Assembly: GCA_039889245.1 (NCBI GenBank)
Contig: JAZGVH010000002.1
Coordinates: 62,001 to 126,000, forward strand
From: Dermatophilaceae bacterium Soc4.6
GTDB lineage: Bacteria; Actinomycetota; Actinomycetes; Actinomycetales; Dermatophilaceae
Reading direction: 5' to 3'
DNA: 64,000 nt
Every line of letters begins with the position of its first letter. Within the stretch, counting starts at the first letter, position 1. The notes beneath the pieces are model-generated. The model saw only the letters and a list, made by a program, of their open reading frames with translations. It was not told where the DNA came from and searched no databases. The position numbers and the translations under genes are program-made. This document shows, in pieces, positions 1-10,952 of the stretch.

Positions 1-2196
<2,196 letters not shown>

Positions 2197-2218
2197 GCGG
2201 CTGACGACCTCGGCAGCG

Positions 2219-2386
2219 TCACCACTTCACGCAGATCTTCGGGAAGTGGTGGCGGTTCCGGGGTTCGGGGCGCCATACGTCGACGATCTTCGGCAGGTAG
2301 CGGCGTCGTTCCGCGGTATCCACGACTTCCGATTGTTGCCACCCCGCGCTCGGGGTCGACGGGTGCGTGCTGGCAACGGTCGTCAT
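2219..2386 (-). CDS. Small 55-residue protein with an internal PKI..W repeat (unrecognised)
   Basis: This ORF is too short for usual cut-offs. It begins at an ATG (2386-2384) preceded by AGGAG six bases upstream (spacer acgtcg), and it fills most of the gcvP to threonine aldolase gap. The C-terminal half carries two similar blocks, YLPKIVDVW and HFPKICVKW, separated by a basic stretch (RPEPRNRH). The protein ends ICVKW and is basic, without a signal peptide or membrane segment. A perfect 7-3-7 palindrome lies about 50 bases upstream. I do not recognise a family. A good ribosome site and repeated motifs argue that it is translated. It could be a regulator, a small partner protein or a peptide precursor, and no modification enzyme is visible next to it. 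Confidence 0.6.
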   Translation of the reverse strand: MTTVASTHPSTPSAGWQQSEVVDTAERRRYLPKIVDVWRPEPRNRHHFPKICVKW

Positions 2387-2437
2387 CGACGTCTCCTGGC
2401 CGGGATGAGCCGTGCCGGCACTCGCCCCGCCCGGGTA

Positions 2438-2454
2438 TCGGTGACGATCACCGA
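2438..2454. promoter_or_regulatory. Perfect palindrome TCGGTGA-CGA-TCACCGA, possible operator
   Basis: Seven-base arms separated by three bases lie upstream of the small minus-strand ORF and downstream of the threonine aldolase stop. Symmetry and place suit a dimeric regulator. No clear -10 box could be assigned next to it, so the operator role is inference. Confidence 0.3.
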
Positions 2455-2502
2455 CCTCGCCACCGCGTGCGCCCCCGGCCGATCACGCCAGCGTGCGGCC
2501 GT

Positions 2503-3567
2503 TCAGGCTCGGAGGGCCTGGAGCGCGGTGACGACCTGCTGCGGGTCGAGGCCGCAGGTGGCGCGCCCGACGCTCAGCTCGCAGCGCACCACACCCGGGT
2601 CGTCCGTGGTCATCGGCTCCGGCCAGACCCAGAGGCCCTGCTCCTGCGCCAACCGTCGCGCGTTGTCGACGAAGCGTGCTGGCGAGACCTCGAGCAGCAG
2701 GTGCATCATCGGGGTCTGCGGAGGGTCCGGAATCACCCGGATGCCGTCGACGCCGCCGAGTGCTGCCGCGATGGCCCGGGCGTGCGTCAGCCGCGCCGGC
2801 ATCTCCGGCAGCCGCTCGGGCAGCAGGTGCAGCGCCGACGCCGCCGCGGGCCACATCCCGTGCAGGGTGCCGCCCAGGCGTCGGCGCCACTCACCCACCG
2901 ACGCGACGACCTCGGCGGGTCCGACCACACAGCATCCGGCCAGCGCACCGATGCCCTTGTAGAAGGAGACGTAGGCCGTGTCGAACAGCGAGGCGATCTC
3001 GGCTGGGGGCCGGCCGTATCCCGCACTGGCCTCCCACAGCCTGGCCCCGTCGAGATGGGTGGCCGCACCGTGGTCGCGAGCCCACGCGACCTGGTCGAGC
3101 AGGTCGTCCCACGCCGGCAGCTGGCCCCCGAGGTCGCGCTGGGGCAGCTCCAGCAGCAGGGCCGCCACGGGCTCGGCCACCGCGTCGAGGTCCTGACGCG
3201 TGAGCAGCCGGTGACGGTCACCGACCGTCCGACCGACCAGGGAGTGCACCCGCGCGTAGGCGTCTCCCTCGTGGGTCTGCAGGTGGCAGGTCGGGTGCCA
3301 CAGCACGGTGCGCCGACCACGCTGGTCGGCGTGCACCCGCAGGGTTGCGGCCTGCCCCATCGTCCCGGTGGGGAGGAAGACCGCCGCCGGGAAGCCGAGC
3401 AGGTCGGCCACGAACGCCTCGAGCTCGGCCACGACACCCCCGTCTCCGTAGGTGTCGGGCACGACGGACCCACCGATGGAGGCCAGCAGCTGCGACGGGA
3501 GCACCCGTCCGTCGCCGAGCAGGAAGGTGTCGCAGCGGTCTCGTCGGGCCCGGGTCTCGTCATCCAC
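2503..3567 (-). CDS. Low-specificity L-threonine aldolase-like PLP enzyme (beta-eliminating lyase family)
   Basis: Fold-type I PLP enzyme expected to cleave L-threonine or allo-threonine to glycine and acetaldehyde. Visible motifs are the phosphate-binding region FLPTGTMGQA, the aspartate motif THLDGARLWEA, and the PLP lysine in VSFYKGIGALAG. The start chosen is GTG at 3567, giving 354 residues as in the family. The frame is open further upstream but that stretch is Arg/Pro-rich and overlaps the sbcC end. The N-terminus (VDDETRARRDRCDTFLLGDGR) is longer than in the E. coli enzyme. The gene follows sbcC after 34 bases in the same direction and may be read from it. Confidence 0.82.
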   Translation of the reverse strand: MDDETRARRDRCDTFLLGDGRVLPSQLLASIGGSVVPDTYGDGGVVAELEAFVADLLGFPAAVFLPTGTMGQAATLRVHADQRGRRTVLWHPTCHLQTHEGDAYARVHSLVGRTVGDRHRLLTRQDLDAVAEPVAALLLELPQRDLGGQLPAWDDLLDQVAWARDHGAATHLDGARLWEASAGYGRPPAEIASLFDTAYVSFYKGIGALAGCCVVGPAEVVASVGEWRRRLGGTLHGMWPAAASALHLLPERLPEMPARLTHARAIAAALGGVDGIRVIPDPPQTPMMHLLLEVSPARFVDNARRLAQEQGLWVWPEPMTTDDPGVVRCELSVGRATCGLDPQQVVTALQALRA

Positions 3568-3601
3568 GACGTCGACTCTGCCACCCCGGTGCCGCTCCGG
3601 C

Positions 3602-6600
3602 TCAGGCGGCAGACGTCTGGCCGGAGACCGTGCGGATCGACACGGAGGAGCCGGCCTGGGTCTTGGCGACACAGATCTGCGTGGGGATGCGGGTGAGCAG
3701 GTCGCTCACGTGGCTGACCACCCCGACGGCGCGCCCGCCCTCGCGCAGCCCGTCGAGGACCGTCAGCACCTCGTCGAGGCTGTCGTCGTCGAGAGTGCCG
3801 AAGCCCTCGTCGACGAACAGCGTCTGCAGGTCGAACCCCCCGGCCTCCTCGCGCACTGCATCGGCGAGGCCGAGGGCGAGCGCCAGTGACGCCATGAAGG
3901 ACTCACCACCCGAGAGCGAGCTGGTCTCACGGACGGCCCCCGTCCAGAGGTCGCGCACGACCAGCCCGAGCCCGCTGCGGCGGCGACCCGAGTCGAGGCT
4001 GTCGCTGTGCTGGAGCTGGTATCGCCCGTCGCCCATCACCGCCAGCCGCTCGTTGGCGAGGGCCGCGACCTTCTCGAGCCGGGCGGCCAGGACGAAGGAG
4101 GACAGTCGCATGCGAAGCGTGTTGTCGGCACCGGTCCCGGTGACGAGGCTGGCGAGGTCGCTGACCTGCTCAGAGCGGGCAACCAGCGGTGCGAGCCGGG
4201 CACACGAGTCGGTGAGGGAGCCGACGAGCCCGCTGAGCTGCTGGTGAGCCTGACGGGCGATGACGTCGCGTTGCTGAGCGGCCCGCTGCGCCGCCCGTGC
4301 GTCCTGGACGACCGCAGCGGCATGGCCCTCGTCGGCGGGTGGGCGGTCCTGCGCCCGGCGGACCTGCTCGTCGGCGAGCACCTGCTCGGCCGCGACCCGA
4401 CGGGCGTGGGCGTCGCGGACCACCACCTCCAGGCGCAACACCTCGTCGGTGGGGCACAGGGCCGCCCGAGCCTCGTCGGCGGTGGAGAAGCCGCGAGCCC
4501 TCAGGCTCTCGACCAGTCCGGCCTCGCTCTCGAGCCGCTGGGCCGCTGCCTCGCGCTCCGAGCCCAGTCGGTCTCCGAGCTCGCGCAGGCCCTCGTCGTA
4601 GCGTCGGTGGCGGGTGAGCGCCCGGCTCGCTGAAGCCGCACCGGGATCGTCAGCCTCGGCGTCTCGAGTCGAGTCGGGCACGCCGGTGCACGGGCAGCCG
4701 GCATGGTCGTCGAGGACGGTGTCGCGGCGGGACGTGAGCGCGGCGACGGACGCCTCGACCTCGCCGACCAGCGCCCGATCGGCGGCCAGCGACGTGACGA
4801 TCGCCGCCACTCGCCGATCGTGGGCGGCCACGTCCTCGTCGGCGGCGACGACCCGCGCGTCGAGGGCGGCAGCGGTGCCCGCCGGGTCGGCGAGCTCGAG
4901 CAGCTCGTCGTGCACCCGGGCCTGCTCGGCGCGCCACGCCATCGGGGTGGCCGAGGCAACCTCGGTCTCCTCGGTCTCCTCGGTCTCCTCGGTTTCGTCG
5001 GTCTCGGGTCGTGCGAGGTCGGCGCCGGCCGTCTCCGGCGAGTCGTCGCCGGCTCCGACGCGCAGCTGCCGGGCCAGGTCGGTGGTGCGTGTGCGCACGA
5101 GGGCCTCGGCGGCCGCCAGCTGGGCGCCCACCCGGTCACGCCGCCCGCGACGGTCGTGCCATGCCTGCTCAGCCCGGGAGACCTGCTCCGGAGAGACGGC
5201 GTCGCCCGATGCCGAGGCCGGTGCGGGGTGCTCGAGAGCCCCGCAGACCGGGCACGCGTCGTGGTCGTCGAGCTGCCCGGCCAGCTCGGCGGCCATGCCG
5301 TCGAGACGGGACTGCCGCGCGGTGAGGTAGGCCTCGTGCGCACTGAGCTCGGCGTCACGCATCTCGCGGTGCTCGTCACCGAGCCGCACGACGGCATCAC
5401 GCGCCTTGCCGAGCGCGGCCGCGATCCACACCAGCTCACCGAGGGTCTCGTGACGGGCCCTCAGGAGCGCGTGCTGCCGGGCCCGGTTGCGATGGGTCTC
5501 CACTGCCTCTCGGGCGGACACCTGGGCCGCGACGAGCCGGGTCGCGGTCTGCCTGAGCTGCTCGAGCTCGGTGGTGGCGGCGAGCTCCCGCGCCCGGAGC
5601 CGCCCGAGCCGCGAATGCTGCTCGAGCCGGCCCAGGTCGGCCCGGTGAGCCTCCTCGAGTCCCGACGTGCGCTGCTCGAGCGCTCTGCACCACCGCGCGA
5701 CCTGCCGGTCGTCGACCTCCGGACCGAGCCCCAGCCGACCTCGCAGCCGCTGCACCTGAGCGGCACTCGTATGCAGCCGGGCGCCCGCCCGCTCGTGGGC
5801 CGAGAGGTCGGTCGCGACCACCTCGGCCGCCCGGCTGAGCTCGATGCGGCGGGCCGCCAGCGCGACGGCCGGCCCGGCCCGGGCCAGCTCGGCCAGCTCG
5901 GTCGCGGCCACCCCGGCCCGGCGCTGGCGCTCGGCCAGCGCCTCGACCTCGACCCGGGCGCTCTCGGCCCGGCTGACCAGACCCTCGGCCGCATCGAGGG
6001 CGGCGAGGGTCGACCCCACGTGCTCCTCGCAGCGGTCACCCAGCTGGGCCAGGGCGTCCGGGAGCTGCCCGAGCTCGTCGAGCGTCCAGAGGTCGTCGCC
6101 GCCGACCTCGGCCGGCAGCGTCACGACGGCGTCGCGCAGCCGAGCCAGGTCGGTGACGACGTGGGCTCTGGACTGCTCGACCTGCTCGGCGAGCCCGCGC
6201 CGCTGCTCGACCAGCCACTCCTCCACCCCGGTCCACGTCGAGATGTCGAAGAGCCGCTCGAGCAGACCCCGTCGCTCCTCGGCGTCGGCCCGCAGGAACG
6301 CGGAGAACTCGCCCTGCGGGAGCAGCACCACCTTGCTGAACTGCTCGAGACCCATCCCGAGCACCTCGGTGACGATCTCGGCCACCTCGTCGTTGCGGGT
6401 CGACCTCACCACCCAGGCCCCACCCACGTGCTCCTGGAGCAGGACCGAGGCCGGGGCCTTCGTCGTGCCCGTGCCCCGCTTCTTCGGCCGCTCGAACTCC
6501 GGTGAGCGGGTCACCAGGAAACGGCGGCGACCGGTGGTGAAGTCGAGCACGACCCGGGGGACGGCCGCGTCGGGGGCGTGGTCGCTGCGCAGCCGGCGGC

Positions 6601-6787
6601 TCCCACGGCGCGCCCCGGGCAGGCCGGCATACAGGGCGTAGCAGATGGCGTCGAGCAGGCTCGTCTTGCCCGCACCGGTCGGGCCCTGTATGAGGAAGAG
6701 GCCGGCTGCCGTGACCTCGTCGAAGTCGACCTCGACGGTGTCGGCGAAGGGTCCGAACGCCGTGACCCGCAGGGAGTGCAGCCTCAT
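3602..6787 (-). CDS. sbcC: Exonuclease SbcC, ATPase subunit of the SbcCD nuclease (Rad50-like)
   Basis: A 1061-residue SMC-type ATPase that with SbcD cleaves hairpins and DNA ends. The N-terminal Walker A is GPTGAGKTS (about residue 37). Long Glu/Arg/Ala-rich coiled coils flank a zinc hook CPVCG near residue 512. The ABC signature LSGGES (about 957) and Walker B LFVDEGFGTLDD are at the C-terminus. The ATG at 6787 (MRLHSLRVTAFGPF) overlaps the sbcD stop as ATGA, so the pair is translationally coupled. The second coiled-coil half has a Glu-Glu-Thr repeat encoded by a 9-base tandem repeat at 4961-5006. All catalytic motifs are intact. Confidence 0.96.
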   Translation of the reverse strand: MRLHSLRVTAFGPFADTVEVDFDEVTAAGLFLIQGPTGAGKTSLLDAICYALYAGLPGARRGSRRLRSDHAPDAAVPRVVLDFTTGRRRFLVTRSPEFERPKKRGTGTTKAPASVLLQEHVGGAWVVRSTRNDEVAEIVTEVLGMGLEQFSKVVLLPQGEFSAFLRADAEERRGLLERLFDISTWTGVEEWLVEQRRGLAEQVEQSRAHVVTDLARLRDAVVTLPAEVGGDDLWTLDELGQLPDALAQLGDRCEEHVGSTLAALDAAEGLVSRAESARVEVEALAERQRRAGVAATELAELARAGPAVALAARRIELSRAAEVVATDLSAHERAGARLHTSAAQVQRLRGRLGLGPEVDDRQVARWCRALEQRTSGLEEAHRADLGRLEQHSRLGRLRARELAATTELEQLRQTATRLVAAQVSAREAVETHRNRARQHALLRARHETLGELVWIAAALGKARDAVVRLGDEHREMRDAELSAHEAYLTARQSRLDGMAAELAGQLDDHDACPVCGALEHPAPASASGDAVSPEQVSRAEQAWHDRRGRRDRVGAQLAAAEALVRTRTTDLARQLRVGAGDDSPETAGADLARPETDETEETEETEETEVASATPMAWRAEQARVHDELLELADPAGTAAALDARVVAADEDVAAHDRRVAAIVTSLAADRALVGEVEASVAALTSRRDTVLDDHAGCPCTGVPDSTRDAEADDPGAASASRALTRHRRYDEGLRELGDRLGSEREAAAQRLESEAGLVESLRARGFSTADEARAALCPTDEVLRLEVVVRDAHARRVAAEQVLADEQVRRAQDRPPADEGHAAAVVQDARAAQRAAQQRDVIARQAHQQLSGLVGSLTDSCARLAPLVARSEQVSDLASLVTGTGADNTLRMRLSSFVLAARLEKVAALANERLAVMGDGRYQLQHSDSLDSGRRRSGLGLVVRDLWTGAVRETSSLSGGESFMASLALALGLADAVREEAGGFDLQTLFVDEGFGTLDDDSLDEVLTVLDGLREGGRAVGVVSHVSDLLTRIPTQICVAKTQAGSSVSIRTVSGQTSAA
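4961..5006 (-). repeat. 9-base tandem repeat inside sbcC coding Glu-Glu-Thr triplets
   Basis: On the plus strand the unit ctcggtctc occurs about five times in tandem, the last copies being degenerate. It encodes TDETEETEETEETE in the coiled coil. Because the unit is nine bases, changes in copy number would keep the frame. Confidence 0.8.
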
Positions 6788-8001
6788 GCGGCCCCCGACC
6801 GACGTCCGTGCTGCTCGGGCACCTCGAGGTCCTCGAGCCCGGGGAGCATCGCCCCCATCTCGTCGGCGTGCCGGGCCTGCTCGACGCGCGACGCCTCGAG
6901 GGCCTCGCGCAGCAGGCCACGCTCGCCGCGGCTGGCGGGGTGCCCGGCCCGCACGTGGGTCAGGAAGTCGCAGCACAGGTCGAGGTCGTCGCGGCGGGTG
7001 CCCACGCGGGCGGCATACGAGCTGAGGTCGACGGCCACCCCCTGCGGCTCCCACTGGAGCACGAGGGTGTGCGGGAAGCGGGCCCGCAGCCGGTCCATGG
7101 CGGCCCGGGGCCGGGTGGGGTCGGTGAGCGTGGCCTGCACGTAGGACGACTCGGCCTCGCGCAGGCTCGGGTCGACGAGCAGGTCGTCGAGGTCGCCGCG
7201 CAGCAGCCGCAGCGGGCGGTCGACCGGGGCCTCGGCGAACTGCGCTGAGACGGCTCCGTCGTCGGCCAGGTCCACCAGCCACGACCCCTTGGTGTGCCGC
7301 CACTCGCTGAAGGACATGGCCACCGGCGAGCCGCTGTAGCGGACCCGCTCGGTGATCTCCTGCCGCCCGTGCAGGTGCCCGAGGGCAGCGTACGACGCGG
7401 CCGCGAAGACGTCGGGGTGCACGGCGCTCACCCCGCCGACCGCGATGTCGCGCTCGCTGTCGCTCGTCGCGCCCCCGGTGACGAAGGCGTGGGCCATCAC
7501 GACCGACGGGCCCGGGCGAGCCGTGAGGTCGGCCGCGACCCTGCTCATCGCCGCCCGCAGCACGCCGGCGTGCGTGCGCTCCTGCGCGCCGAGCGTCTCA
7601 GCCACCGCAGACGGCTCGAGGTAGGGCAGCGCGTGCACCGCCACGCCCTTGACCAGCACCGGCCGTCCGATGTCGGCGACGGTGGAGCGGATGTGCAGCC
7701 CGGATCGCTCGAGCAGGTCGGACGCGAAGCCGAGACGGGTCGCCGAGTCGTGGTTGCCGCTCGACAGCACGACCTGCGCGCCGGCATCGACCACGCGCAC
7801 GACCGTCTCCGACAGCAGGTGCACGGCGTCGGGCGAGGGCAGGGCGCGGTCGTAGACGTCTCCCGCGACCAGCACCGCGTCGACCCGCTCGGCCCGCACG
7901 ACCTCGACGAGGTGGTCGAGGACCCGGGCCTGGGCAGGCAGAAGGCCCACCTGGTGGAAGGACCGTCCCAGGTGCCAGTCGGAGGTGTGGAGGAACCGCA
8001 C
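6784..8001 (-). CDS. sbcD: Exonuclease SbcD, nuclease subunit of SbcCD (Mre11-like)
   Basis: Calcineurin-type metallophosphoesterase of 405 residues. Metal-binding motifs are visible in order: RFLHTSDWHLG (residues 2-12), the aspartate in VAGDVYDR, SSGNHDS, and the later MAHAF and GHLHGRQ histidines. The start is GTG at 8001, fixed by the strong N-terminal motif and by a -10-like TACCCT exactly six bases upstream, which suggests a leaderless transcript. The stop overlaps the sbcC start. The gene is divergent from the GCS2-family ligase. Confidence 0.96.
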   Translation of the reverse strand: MRFLHTSDWHLGRSFHQVGLLPAQARVLDHLVEVVRAERVDAVLVAGDVYDRALPSPDAVHLLSETVVRVVDAGAQVVLSSGNHDSATRLGFASDLLERSGLHIRSTVADIGRPVLVKGVAVHALPYLEPSAVAETLGAQERTHAGVLRAAMSRVAADLTARPGPSVVMAHAFVTGGATSDSERDIAVGGVSAVHPDVFAAASYAALGHLHGRQEITERVRYSGSPVAMSFSEWRHTKGSWLVDLADDGAVSAQFAEAPVDRPLRLLRGDLDDLLVDPSLREAESSYVQATLTDPTRPRAAMDRLRARFPHTLVLQWEPQGVAVDLSSYAARVGTRRDDLDLCCDFLTHVRAGHPASRGERGLLREALEASRVEQARHADEMGAMLPGLEDLEVPEQHGRRSGAA

Positions 8002-8007
8002 GCTCGA

Positions 8008-8013
8008 AGGGTA
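8008..8013 (-). promoter_or_regulatory. -10 box TACCCT of leaderless sbcD
   Basis: TACCCT on the minus strand sits six bases before the GTG start of sbcD, with no Shine-Dalgarno sequence between. That spacing puts the transcription start at or next to the start codon. Confidence 0.55.
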
Positions 8014-8100
8014 GGGCGGGGCACCGACAGCGGCCGGGAGGTCGGTCGGCGTGTGCCGATCCACGATGGTCTCCCGGTGCGTTGGGGGCCTCGCACCCCC

Positions 8101-8106
8101 TACGGT
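8101..8106 (+). promoter_or_regulatory. -10 box TACGGT of leaderless ligase gene
   Basis: TACGGT is followed by six bases and then ATG at 8113. There is no ribosome site in between, so the transcript should begin at the start codon. Confidence 0.55.
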
Positions 8107-8112
8107 TTGCCT

Positions 8113-9594
8113 ATGGGAAAGGACGTCGCCTCGGCGACCTACACGCGTGAGCAGCGTCAGCAGTACCGCGAGAAGGTGCGGGCCGACCTCGACGTCTTCG
8201 GGCGGATGCTGAGTCAGAGCAGCTTCGAGTTCGACCGGCAGCTCACGGGCATGGAGATCGAGCTCAACCTCGTCGACGACGGCTACGGCCCCCGGATGGC
8301 CAACGAGGACGTCCTCGCGGCCATCGAGGACCCGGAGTACCAGACCGAGCTGGCGCGCTACAACATCGAGTTCAACCTCCCGCCGCAGCCGTTGCCCGGC
8401 ACCGCCGCCCTCGACCTCGAGGCGCACCTGCGCGACTCGCTCAACGCGGCGGAGCGGCGCAGCCGCGAGGTGGGCGCGCACATCCTCATGATCGGCATCC
8501 TGCCCACGGTCATGCCCGCGCACTTCGAGGCCGACTGGATGAGCGCCAACACCCGCTACCAGGCGCTCAACGACGCCGTCCTCGCCGCCCGTGGTGAGGA
8601 CATCAAGCTCGATATCGCGGGAGGCACCGGCGAGCGCATCGACACGTACGCCGACTCGCTGGCCCCCGAGAGCGCCTGCACCTCGGTGCAGCTGCACCTG
8701 CAGGTCGAGCCGCACCACTTCGCCGCGCACTGGAACGCGGCGCAGGTGCTCGCCGGCCCGCAGCTCGCGGTCGGGGCCAACAGCCCCTTCTTCTTCGGCC
8801 AGCAGCTGTGGCACGAGACGCGGATCGAGCTCTTCACCCAGGCTGCCGACACCCGGTCGGTCGAGCTGAAGAACCAGGGCGTGCGCCCCCGCGTCTTCTT
8901 CGGGGAGCGGTGGATCACCTCGATCTTCGACCTCTTCGAGGAGAACGTGCGCTACTTCCCGGCGCTGCTGCCCGAGCTGACCGACGAGGACCCGGTGGCC
9001 GTGCTGGACGGCGGTGGGGTGCCGCACCTCGAGGAGCTCAAGCTGCACAACGGCACCGTCTACCGGTGGAACCGGCCGATCTACGACATCGTGGGCGGGC
9101 GGCCGCACCTGCGGGTGGAGAACCGGGTCCTCCCCGCCGGCCCGAGCATCATCGACGTCATGGCCAACTCGGCCTTCTACTACGGCGCGCTGCGCATGCT
9201 CGCCGCCGACGACCGCCCGGCGTGGACCCGGATGAGCTTCACGGCAGCCGAGGAGAACTTCTTCGCGGGTGCCCGCGACGGCATCGAGTCGCGGATGTTC
9301 TGGCCCGACCGGGGTGAGGTGCCGGCCACCGAGCTCGTCCTGCGCCACCTGCTCCCGCTGGCCCACGAGGGGCTGCGGCGCTGGGGGGTCGCTCCCGAGG
9401 TGCGCGACCGCTACCTGTCGGTGATCGAGGGCCGGTGCCTGACCGGCCAGAACGGCTCGTCGTGGCAGATCGAGGCGGTGCGGCGTCTCGAGGCGCGCGG
9501 GCTCGACCGGCCCGCCGCGCTGCGAGAGATGCTGCGGTCGTATGCCGCCCAGATGCACGAGAACCTCCCCGTGCACACCTGGGAGCTGCCCTGA
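8113..9594 (+). CDS. Glutamate-cysteine ligase family 2 (GCS2) protein
   Basis: A 493-residue member of the GCS2 carboxylate-amine ligase group (COG2170), which joins glutamate to cysteine or another amine with ATP. Visible family features are the metal/substrate loop GMEIELNLVDD (residues about 48-58), EFNLPPQP, the STSVQLH-like ACTSVQLHLQ, HNGTVYRWNRP and ENRVLPAGPS. The ATG at 8113 is chosen because the -10 box ends six bases before it. Actinobacteria make mycothiol, so a gamma-glutamyl-cysteine role in glutathione synthesis is doubtful. Ergothioneine (EgtA) or another gamma-glutamyl product is possible, but no partner gene is adjacent. Confidence 0.78.
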   Translation: MGKDVASATYTREQRQQYREKVRADLDVFGRMLSQSSFEFDRQLTGMEIELNLVDDGYGPRMANEDVLAAIEDPEYQTELARYNIEFNLPPQPLPGTAALDLEAHLRDSLNAAERRSREVGAHILMIGILPTVMPAHFEADWMSANTRYQALNDAVLAARGEDIKLDIAGGTGERIDTYADSLAPESACTSVQLHLQVEPHHFAAHWNAAQVLAGPQLAVGANSPFFFGQQLWHETRIELFTQAADTRSVELKNQGVRPRVFFGERWITSIFDLFEENVRYFPALLPELTDEDPVAVLDGGGVPHLEELKLHNGTVYRWNRPIYDIVGGRPHLRVENRVLPAGPSIIDVMANSAFYYGALRMLAADDRPAWTRMSFTAAEENFFAGARDGIESRMFWPDRGEVPATELVLRHLLPLAHEGLRRWGVAPEVRDRYLSVIEGRCLTGQNGSSWQIEAVRRLEARGLDRPAALREMLRSYAAQMHENLPVHTWELP

Positions 9595-9649
9595 CGGCTT
9601 CGTGGTCGGCCGTGCGCGGTTCCAGTGCGCGGGTGTCGGACGGGTGGGT

Positions 9650-9655
9650 TAGGCT
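9650..9655 (+). promoter_or_regulatory. -10-like box TAGGCT upstream of the RES module
   Basis: TAGGCT lies about 60 bases before the first gene of the pair, which has its own ribosome site (GGAG at 9707-9710). No good -35 box is visible. Confidence 0.35.
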
Positions 9656-9717
9656 GGGCCGACCCCTTGACCCCCTTGACGCCGAGTGCGTGCATCCTGA
9701 CCAGTTGGAGACCTCCG

Positions 9718-10281
9718 GTGACCGACGCCGCCACCCCGATCACCGAGCGCAACGCGGTCGCCACGGGCGAGCTGCTCTCCACGGTCGAGCGGCTGCTGGC
9801 GGAGCGGGCCGACGAGCTGGCCCGGCAGGGTCGGAGCCTGCGCTCGCTCGGTGACCTCGGTGAGCTCGCCGCGCGGATGGTCGCCGTGCTGCCGTCGGTG
9901 CATCCCTACGACACCGCGATCGGGCCGTTCTACGACACCGGCGGCCTCAGCCAGTGGCTCGGGGTGAGCCGGCAGGCCCTCGCCGACCGCGTGCGCCGCG
10001 GCACGCTGCTCGCCTGCCGCACCCAGGACGGTCACCTGCTCTACCCCCTCTTCCAGTTCGCGCGCTCGGGCGAGGTGCGGGTCGGCATCGTCGACGTGGT
10101 CGGCACCATGACCCGAGCCGGTGTCGACGGCTGGGTGACGGGCACCTGGCTCACGACCCCCTCGCCGGTCTTCGACGGCGACAGCGCGGTCGACCACCTC
10201 GTGGTCCACCACGCCTCGCGGGCGTGCGTGGCGCGGGTCGTGGCGGCGGCGGCGGCCGACGTCGCATCGTGGGCCAGGTGA
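9718..10281 (+). CDS. Probable antitoxin of a RES-type toxin-antitoxin module (Xre/MbcA/ParS-like)
   Basis: A 187-residue protein starting at GTG 9718, seven bases after GGAG. The central part (LSQWLGVSRQALADRVRRG, residues about 78-96) looks like a helix-turn-helix. The last 60 residues (WVTGTWLTTPSPVFDGDSA, then a hydrophobic helix) resemble the Trp-Leu..Pro-Asn..Gly pattern of the MbcA/ParS toxin-binding domain. The stop overlaps the GTG of the RES-domain gene as GTGA, the usual order for antitoxin then toxin. Function is inferred from this architecture. Antitoxins of this class normally bind their own promoter. Confidence 0.65.
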   Translation: MTDAATPITERNAVATGELLSTVERLLAERADELARQGRSLRSLGDLGELAARMVAVLPSVHPYDTAIGPFYDTGGLSQWLGVSRQALADRVRRGTLLACRTQDGHLLYPLFQFARSGEVRVGIVDVVGTMTRAGVDGWVTGTWLTTPSPVFDGDSAVDHLVVHHASRACVARVVAAAAADVASWAR

Positions 10282-10952
10282 GCTCTCCATACGGGCCGGA
10301 CGAGCGTGACCCCGACCGGCCCGAGGTCGTCGACCGCGAGCGCGTGGCCCAGCACCCGCCGGCCGTGCCGCTCGACGACTTCCCCGTCCACACGGCGACG
10401 GTGCGGGCCACCCTGCACCGGGCGCACCACCGCGACCTCGGCCCGTGGTGGTTCAGCAGCAGCGGGGGGCGTTTCGACCTGCCGGCTCCGCGCGGCACCT
10501 GCTACCTCGCCGACGACCCCCTCGTCGCCCTGCGCGAGCGCATCGGCGTCGTGCTCGGCGGGGCCGACCAGGTGCCGGCGAGCCTGCTCGAGGCGACCGT
10601 GATCTCGCGGCTGCACCTGCCCCGGGCGCACCACGTGGCCGACCTCACGGCCCGGCGGGCCAGCCGCTTCGGCGCCACCCGCGAGCTCGAGACGATGGTG
10701 CCGTATGCCGTCCCGCAGGCCTGGGCGCTCGCCCTCGCCGCCGCCGGGCACCAAGGAGTCCGCTACGGGCCGCGCTTCTCCACCGGGGCGGTGACCTCGC
10801 TCGCCGTCTTCGGTGAGGCGGGGGCCGGATCGGGCGTCGTCGACCCCGTCCCGGTGCCGGCGGTCGACGTGCCCGGCGCGCCCGTGCCCCTGCGGCCGCC
10901 GCGGCGTGAGGACCTCACGGTGGTCAAGCCGCCCCGCACCCGCGGGCGCTGA
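10278..10952 (+). CDS. RES-domain protein, probable NAD+-degrading toxin
   Basis: A 224-residue protein. RES toxins such as MbcT are NAD+ phosphorylases or glycohydrolases named for conserved Arg, Glu and Ser. Here LHRAHHRDLGPWWF and GGRFDLP supply the Arg region, LVALRERIG the Glu, and GAVTSLAVFGE the Ser. The N-terminal 30 residues and the Pro-rich C-terminal 40 (ending VVKPPRTRGR) are extra. The start GTG at 10278 overlaps the antitoxin stop. The key residues look intact, so the toxin may be active; this rests on motif reading only. Confidence 0.7.
   Translation: MSSPYGPDERDPDRPEVVDRERVAQHPPAVPLDDFPVHTATVRATLHRAHHRDLGPWWFSSSGGRFDLPAPRGTCYLADDPLVALRERIGVVLGGADQVPASLLEATVISRLHLPRAHHVADLTARRASRFGATRELETMVPYAVPQAWALALAAAGHQGVRYGPRFSTGAVTSLAVFGEAGAGSGVVDPVPVPAVDVPGAPVPLRPPRREDLTVVKPPRTRGR

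Noticed and set aside
4703-6505. Long open frame on the plus strand opposite sbcC (600 codons)
   Set aside because: High G+C leaves few stop codons in antisense frames; the product is low-complexity Gly/Arg/Pro and lies wholly opposite an intact gene with clear motifs.
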